A stretch of DNA of 12,500 bases from Penaeus vannamei (Eukaryota; Arthropoda; Malacostraca; Decapoda; Penaeidae), in the NCBI RefSeq assembly GCF_042767895.1, contig NC_091578.1, forward strand, positions 26,221,178 through 26,233,677, read 5' to 3'. Numbering within the stretch: the first letter of the stretch is position 1; each line of letters begins with the position of its first letter. Made by a program: the position numbers and the translations under genes. Below are positions 7,539-12,500 of this stretch, one piece after another. Under the pieces are notes generated by a model that saw only the letters and a program-made list of their open reading frames with translations, searched no databases and was not told the DNA's origin.

Positions 7539-8440
7539 ATCAGAAAATGTTCTTCGTGTTCTTCATGAATCGGTTGTTCTTAGTGGATGATTGATGATAG
7601 TTTCTAGATAAAGATGATTAGGGATAATAGTTTATAGCTAGGCAATGTTAATGTTATGGTGAATATCAGAAAATGTTCTTCGTGTTCTTAACGAATCAGT
7701 TGTTCTTAGTGGATAATTGATGATAGTTTCTAGATAAGGATGATTAGGGATAATAGTTTATAGCTAGAGGTCAAGTGGCAATAGGCAATGTTAATGTTAT
7801 GGTGAATATCAGAAAGATATGTTCTTAATGTTCTTCATGAATCAGTTGTTATTAATGGATAATTAATAATAGTTTCTAGATAAAGATGATTATGGATAAC
7901 AGTTTATAGCTAAAAATCTAGTGGCAATAGGCAATATCATTGTTATGGTGAATATCAGAAAAAGATGTTCCTCATGTTCTTCATTGATAAATTGTTCTTA
8001 GTGGATAATGAATAATAGTTTCTAGCTAAAAATTAAGAGGCAATAGGCTATTATTCTCATTAGGGTGAATATCAAAAAAAGTTCACATGTACTTAATAAT
8101 TAATGGATTACAGTATATACCTAGAGATTAAGAGGCAGAAGGCAATATGATCTTTATGGTGAATAAAAGAAAAAAATGTTCTTAGTGTTATTAATAGTTA
8201 TGGTTTTGATTGATAAGGAATACCAGTTTATAGTTCAAGATTAAGAAGTAATAGGAAATATTGTTTTAGTGAATATCAGAAAAAAATATTAATGAAAATG
8301 GATTATAGATGATGGTTTATATCCAAAGATTTTAAGGCAATAGACAATATTATCATTAAAAAATAATCTTAATGTACTTAATGGAAAATACAGTCTAAGC
8401 GGAAAGTGGTTATTAGTTTATGATTAACAATTAGTAAGTT
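7532..8440. repeat. Decaying minisatellite, units of 80-146 bp, each headed by a donor-like motif
   Basis: Units start with GGTGAATATCAG or a derivative at 7532, 7658, 7801, 7947, 8064, 8158 and 8278, with a headless remnant from about 8358. Unit lengths are 126, 143, 146, 117, 94, 120 and about 80 bp. Shared blocks are TGTTCTTCGTGTTCTT, AGTGGAT, GATAGTTTCTAGATAA, AGTTTATAGCTA and GGCAATA. Units 1 and 2 differ by about five substitutions plus a 17-bp indel after TTTATAGCTA. Similarity falls steadily to the right, so amplification was most recent at the left end next to the candidate exon. Confidence 0.93.
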
Positions 8441-8475
8441 ATAAACTTTGCCTTTGAAAGAGAAAGGAGATATTC

Positions 8476-8497
8476 CAAGTATTTTTTTTACTTGCAG
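8476..8497 (+). other. Possible 3' splice site
   Basis: A T8 pyrimidine run followed by ACTTGCAG, ending at 8497, resembles a metazoan acceptor and lies just past the minisatellite. Joining the exon at 7532 to 8498 would add only eight residues before TAA at 8521-8523. That short result makes this pairing doubtful; the true next exon may lie outside the window. Confidence 0.15.
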
Positions 8498-8519
8498 AAA
8501 ATTATGTAGAATGTCATCA

Positions 8520-8830
8520 ATAACAATTCCTTTATGATGATAATTATTATGGTTATGATAATAATAGTATTAATAACAACAACAGTAAGAACAATAACAA
8601 TGATAATATCATTGATATTGATGATGATGACAATCATGATAACAATATTAATAATGAGGATGATACTTCCAGTAATGGTGATGATAATGATAATAATGAT
8701 CATAATTAAAAAAAATATTATGCACAATAGATAATTACCACAGAGATGATGCAAAAATGACAATGTAGATAAATATCGCAATAATAATAATAATAATATA
8801 TAATGATAATAATGATAACAAGATATAATT
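8520..8830. repeat. AAT/GAT triplet domain, left arm
   Basis: Mixed GATGAT, AATAAC and GATAAT triplets on the + strand with substitutions, and a purer (AAT) run at about 8780-8798. It ends at the strand switch near 8830. Confidence 0.85.
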
Positions 8831-8851
8831 TCGATATTTGTCATTATTATT
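8808..8851. repeat. Imperfect inverted repeat at the AAT to ATT strand switch
   Basis: AATAATGATAACAAGATAT (8808-8826) pairs with ATATTTGTCATTATTATT (8834-8851) apart from small bulges, around the loop AATTTCG. The AAT-rich left domain and ATT-rich right domain extend the complementarity outward, so the whole 8520-9130 interval is a loose giant inverted repeat. Confidence 0.7.
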
Positions 8852-8936
8852 TTCTTTGTTGGTGCTATTATCACTACCATTATCAATATTACCCTTACTA
8901 CCGTTATTATCATCATTCTTCTTCTTCTTCTTCTTC

Positions 8937-9000
<64 letters not shown>

Positions 9001-9005
9001 TACTA

Positions 9006-9048
<43 letters not shown>

Positions 9049-9347
9049 CATTATTATTATTATCATTATTATTATTATCATTATTATTATTATCATTATC
9101 ATTATTATTATTATTACCATTATTATTATGGTAATTTTCTATATTACCTTATTTCTATTATTATCATTAATATAAATACTATTTTGTGTCTATCATTATT
9201 GTTGCCATTAATATTATCATCATTGTTCTTGTTGTTATTACTATTATTATTGTTGATATTATCATCACAATTATCATTATCATTACTATCGTAGTTATTA
9301 TTTTCAGAATTTTTATTACTGTCATTATTATTGTTTCTTTTGTGATT

Positions 9348-9379
<32 letters not shown>

Positions 9380-9560
9380 CATTACTATTATTATTATTAT
9401 CATTATCGTTATTGTTACTATCATTATTATTATTATCATTGTTACTATTATTATTGTTGTTGTTGCCATCATGATAATTATCATTATCATCATCATCATT
9501 ATTATAAGTATTACTATTATTTTCACTATTATTATTGTAATTACCATCAAAATTAAAATT
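8841..9560. repeat. ATT/ATC triplet domain, right arm
   Basis: (CTT)n at about 8917-8938 changes to nearly pure (ATT)n to 8989 and again at 9010-9048. From 9050 it is ATT/ATC with a frequent ATTATTATTATC dodecamer rhythm, then more degenerate triplets with GTT variants. Minus frames encode Asn/Asp or Ile/Met repeats and are not called genes. Confidence 0.93.
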
Positions 9561-10160
9561 TCGATCTAAATAATCATCCGTTAAATACATAGAAAGCGAT
9601 ACAATGCCTGCAATGATATCATAAAATAACAAAACATAAGAATTAAACGTAAACAGAAATGCATGACTAAGTTAAGGATGAGACATCTCATAAGTCGACC
9701 TTGTTGCTGATTTCCTTCGAGGTCAGACCACAATCCAAGGTGCTCTTCTTACACACTAATAGCTCCTTAACGTGATTCAATAGAATTATTACTACATTTG
9801 ATAATTTCCTTGGATATTCGAAGAGTATTCTTACTTGTATCCATAATACGCATTGAACATTTTCCCAGTGTATAGTACTCAGTCCTGCACATATATATAT
9901 GCATGTTTACATTTATTCTATAACAAGAAATACAAGCGTTACACTTATTTAAAGCCATTAAAAAACATACGGCTCTCAGTATTTCCATTACGATAGAATT
10001 AATCACTGGTGTTTATAATTATTATGCGTCCTTGGTTGCGAATTAAGAAGGAAAGCAATATATTTCCTATAGGTTTTACGCAAGCAATCATAGTCGATAG
10101 ATAAGAGATCTATTAATTGGGTTTCATAGACACTAGTGCAAGAAGCATTAAAGAGCTAAC
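9561..10160. other. Unique AT-rich sequence, 600 bp; no gene called
   Basis: This is the longest non-repetitive AT-rich block. It holds a small hairpin ATGAGA-CA-TCTCAT (9678-9691) and a (AT)n palindrome near 9888. A minus frame 9767-10006 (79 codons, seven Cys) has no signal peptide, domain or splice context that I can recognise. No tRNA or SINE promoter boxes were seen. Confidence 0.5.
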
Positions 10161-10905
10161 ATTTAGCAGCATATTATCATTGTTATTGTCATTATCATTC
10201 TTATAACTATTATTATCAAAATTATTGTCATCATCATTCTTGTTATTAGTATCAATATTATTGTTTTTTACCAATACTATCATTGTTATTATCTTTATTA
10301 TTATATTTATTATTATCATTACCGTCAGTATTATTGCAATATTTGTTATTATCGTTATTATCATTGTCACCATTATCATTATCACTATCACTATCATTAT
10401 TATTTTAATTAGTATTATTATCATTATTATTGTTATTATCTCTATGATCAGCATTATCATTATTATTATTCTCATTATCATCATTGTTATTATCATCATT
10501 TTGTTATTAGTGCTATAATTTAAATAGTTTTTATTACTAATTATCACCGTCCAAAATGTTTTCGTCATTATGGTAATTATAATTTTAAATATCATTATTA
10601 ACATTGGTAATATTTTACTATAATCTTATTAATGTAATCATCATCCCTATCGTTATGATTATCATTATTATGATTATGATCATTATTATTGTTACCACTA
10701 CTATTATTATCAATAATGTTGTTGTTGTTTTTATCATACATATAATTATTAGCATCGTTATCATTTTTCATATTATTACTATTATCTTTATTGTTTATTA
10801 TCATCATTTTTACCATTATTGTTATCATTATCATAATTTTTATCATTATTGTTATCATTATCGTTATTATAATTACAATTATCATCATTATCAGTATCAT
10901 CATTA
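10161..10905. repeat. Degenerate ATT/ATC triplet domain
   Basis: ATT, ATC and GTT triplets on the + strand with many substitutions, broken by unique sequence at about 10515-10600. The open frames (Ile-rich on +, Asn/Asp-rich on minus) follow from the triplets. Confidence 0.9.
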
Positions 10906-11225
10906 TTGATGGTTCCCGCGCATCCATAGAAATTCCTGAAACGTCCAAAATGTTTTTTTTTTTTTTTTCAAGATATTTAAAGTCTCAGGAAGGCTTTAAA
11001 AAAATCGGAGTATTCTCTGTTGCAGGTCTTAAAATGTCTTAGACTTAGCCAAGGCACATTTTTTTTTTTTTTTTTTTTTTCGTAAATGCAAATATATCTG
11101 TTACCAGCGGACGCCATCTTGATTCACTCCCATTGCGAATCTCTGCGCGGTTTAATTTGAAATCATTTGTCAACAGCATTAGGCCTTAATCTATGTTGAT
11201 CGACTTATGGGCCGTGTGCAAAAAA
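10906..11225. other. Unique block with two long T runs and nested inverted repeats
   Basis: T16 at 10953-10968 and T22 at 11059-11080. Two perfect 7-bp inverted repeats share this area: TTCCTGA near 10933 with TCAGGAA near 10986, and TTTAAAG (10976-10982) with CTTTAAA (10994-11000). A CpG-bearing patch at 11107-11155 contains GCCATCTTG. No confident gene is called. Confidence 0.5.
11113..11120 (-). promoter_or_regulatory. YY1/Pho-like motif overlapping a strong minus-strand ATG
   Basis: On the minus strand the sequence reads CAAGATGGCGTCC. AAGATGGC is the core recognised by YY1/Pleiohomeotic-type zinc fingers and is also an excellent start-codon context (A at -3, G at +4). The ATG opens a 46-codon minus frame (11117-10977) that runs through the T22 as poly-Lys. 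The match may be chance. Confidence 0.2.
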
Positions 11226-11358
11226 GAAGTAGTAGAAGAAGAAGAAGAAGAAAAAGAAAAAGAAAAAGAGGAAGAGGAAGAAAAAGAAAAAGAGGAAGAG
11301 GAGGAAGAAGAAGAAGAAGAAGAAGAAAAAGAAAAAGAAGAAGAAGAACAAGAAGAAA

Positions 11359-11390
<32 letters not shown>

Positions 11391-11626
11391 TAAAAAGAAA
11401 AATAAAAAGAAAAAAAAAAAGAAAAAGAAAAATAAAAAGAAAAAGAAAAAGAAAAAGAAAAAGAAAAAGAAAAAGAAAAAGAAAAAGAAGAAGAAGAAGA
11501 AGAAAAAGAAAAAGAAGATGAAAAAGAAGAAGAAAAAAAAGAAAAAGAAAAAAAAAGAAAAAGAAGTAGAAGTAGAAGAAGAAAAAAAAAGAAAAAGAAA
11601 GAAAGAAGAAAAAGAAGAAGAAGAAA
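11226..11626. repeat. 400-bp polypurine tract, (GAA)n and (GAAAAA)n
   Basis: Almost wholly A and G on the + strand, with uninterrupted purine runs at 11234-11348 (115 nt) and 11434-11518 (85 nt). Interruptions are a few T and one C. GAA triplets dominate the left part and GAAAAA hexamers the middle. Frames give Glu/Lys or Arg/Lys repeats on + and Ser/Phe on minus, by composition. Long polypurine tracts of this kind can form intramolecular triplexes. Confidence 0.96.
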
Positions 11627-11840
11627 TCTGACGTGCAATCTATCCGTAAGACTGTAAAAATCTTGTAAAAACCGTGTCCGGATGAATATTTTATCTTAGT
11701 AACTGAAGCGGAAAATAAGCGTACACATTATGAGGGTGTGTATTCAGCGACAAATTTCTCCAGATCTTAAAAAAACAATTAATATGAGTCTTTAGTTTGT
11801 CTTACAAATCATGAGCCTATACTTGGATGAACCTTGTTTT
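11627..11840. other. Unique sequence; nothing recognised
   Basis: Complex AT-rich DNA of moderate GC with no long ORF or structured RNA signal that I can identify. Confidence 0.5.
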
Positions 11841-12305
11841 TACAATTATTATTATTATTATAAGTGTTGTTATTATTGTTATTATTATCATTATTAGCAT
11901 TAGTATTATCACTAGTATCATTATTATTATAACTAGCATCATTATCATCATTATTTTTATCATTATTATTAATATTATCATCATCATTCTCATCACTATT
12001 CTCATTATCATTATTATTATCATTATTATTATCTTTATCATTACCATCACCCTTATTGTTATTGTTATTATTACCATTATTATTATTATCATCATTATTG
12101 TTATTGTCAATGATACTATCAATATTATTAATCTTATTATCCTTATCCTTATTATCATTATTATCATCATCATCATTATTATTATCATTATTAATATCAT
12201 TGTTATTATCATCATTCTTATTTTTAGTTTTATATTCTTCGTTCAACTATCACTATTTTATTATTATTATCATTATCATTACCATTATTATCATCATTAT
12301 CATCT
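11841..12305. repeat. Degenerate ATT/ATC triplet domain
   Basis: ATT and ATC triplets on the + strand with GTT, CTT and AGC variants and no pure core, so an old array. Minus-strand Asn/Asp-rich and Ile/Met-rich frames follow from it. Confidence 0.93.
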
Positions 12306-12500
12306 ATTAACTAAAAAACTCAAATAAAGTCTTATGTCATCCAATAATTTAATCAACACTATTCGTATTTCTGTATTTGCTAAAAATCTATGGATTGATC
12401 AGTTTATATTGAAATTGTAGAATAAACTTAATGCAGAATAAAGTCAATTTATAGATACAGCAGATGATGTGATCATTACAATTCATCATTATGATATGGA
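12306..12500. other. Unique AT-rich sequence at the right edge
   Basis: Non-repetitive, with two AATAAAGTC occurrences (near 12325 and 12438). AATAAA alone at this AT content is not evidence of a poly(A) site. Nothing else was seen. Confidence 0.5.

Noticed and set aside
7418..8523. Complete two-exon mini-gene joining 7532 to 8498
   Set aside because: The frame would close after only eight more residues. The acceptor is reasonable but the product (46 residues) is unconvincing, so I kept exon 1 as partial.
9144..9632. 162-codon Asn/Asp-rich minus-strand ORF, and the similar one at 11809-12246
   Set aside because: They are translations of ATT/ATC triplets. Asn/Asp-rich proteins exist, but nothing here shows start, splice or non-repeat domains.
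9767..10006. 79-codon minus-strand ORF with seven Cys
   Set aside because: No signal peptide, regular Cys spacing or splice-site context. The length is within chance for AT-rich unique DNA.
11186..11638. Glu/Lys, Arg/Lys and Ser/Phe ORFs over the polypurine tract
   Set aside because: All three are translations of GAA/GAAAAA repeat in different frames.
12306..12500. AATAAA motifs as poly(A) signals
   Set aside because: The hexamer is frequent at this composition, and no upstream gene ends here.

Overview
This window looks like repeat-saturated eukaryotic nuclear DNA. By summing the intervals below, about two thirds of it is microsatellite, minisatellite or other low-complexity sequence. The motif mix is (AAT)n, (GAT)n, (GATA)n, (GA)n, (CA)n, (AT)n and (GAAAAA)n, with long poly-T runs. 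Bacterial-style operons, ribosome binding sites, rRNA and tRNA were not seen. Penaeid shrimp genomes are known for this density and variety of simple repeats, so a decapod crustacean is my best guess; that is inference, because no diagnostic gene is present.

Layout: 1-640 is triplet repeat. 641-1379 is unique sequence broken by a 45-T run and a purine tract. 1380-1680 is CA/C-rich. 1681-1938 is unique. 1939-3045 is AAT, GA, GATA and GAGAA repeat around a unique island (2421-2727). 3046-3605 is mostly unique or diffuse. 3606-3862 is (CTAT)n then (AT)n. 3863-5050 is a long AAT/GAT domain holding an 11-copy, 27-bp minisatellite. 5051-6335 is unique AT-rich sequence broken by (TC)43, (AC)n(AG)n and a (AAAT)n(AT)26(GT)28 compound. 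6336-7137 is a C-rich pyrimidine minisatellite followed by a G-rich purine tract. 7138-7532 is a GC-rich island ending in the only convincing gene fragment. 7532-8440 is a decaying minisatellite. 8520-9560, 10161-10905 and 11841-12305 are AAT/ATT-type domains. 11226-11626 is a 400-bp purine tract. The rest is unique AT-rich sequence with no recognised gene.

The best gene candidate is a short first coding exon (7418-7532, + strand). It encodes a signal-peptide-like N terminus, has GC-rich third codon positions, and ends at a plausible splice donor. An 87-codon upstream ORF overlaps its start codon as ATGA. Immediately at the donor begins a tandem array of about seven units, each starting with a copy of the donor heptamer GGTGAAT or a near copy. 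If the exon is real, the first intron opens with a ladder of pseudo-5' splice sites. That junction is the most interesting structure in the window. Most long open frames elsewhere are by-products of triplet repeats that lack stop codons in several frames, and I do not call them genes.
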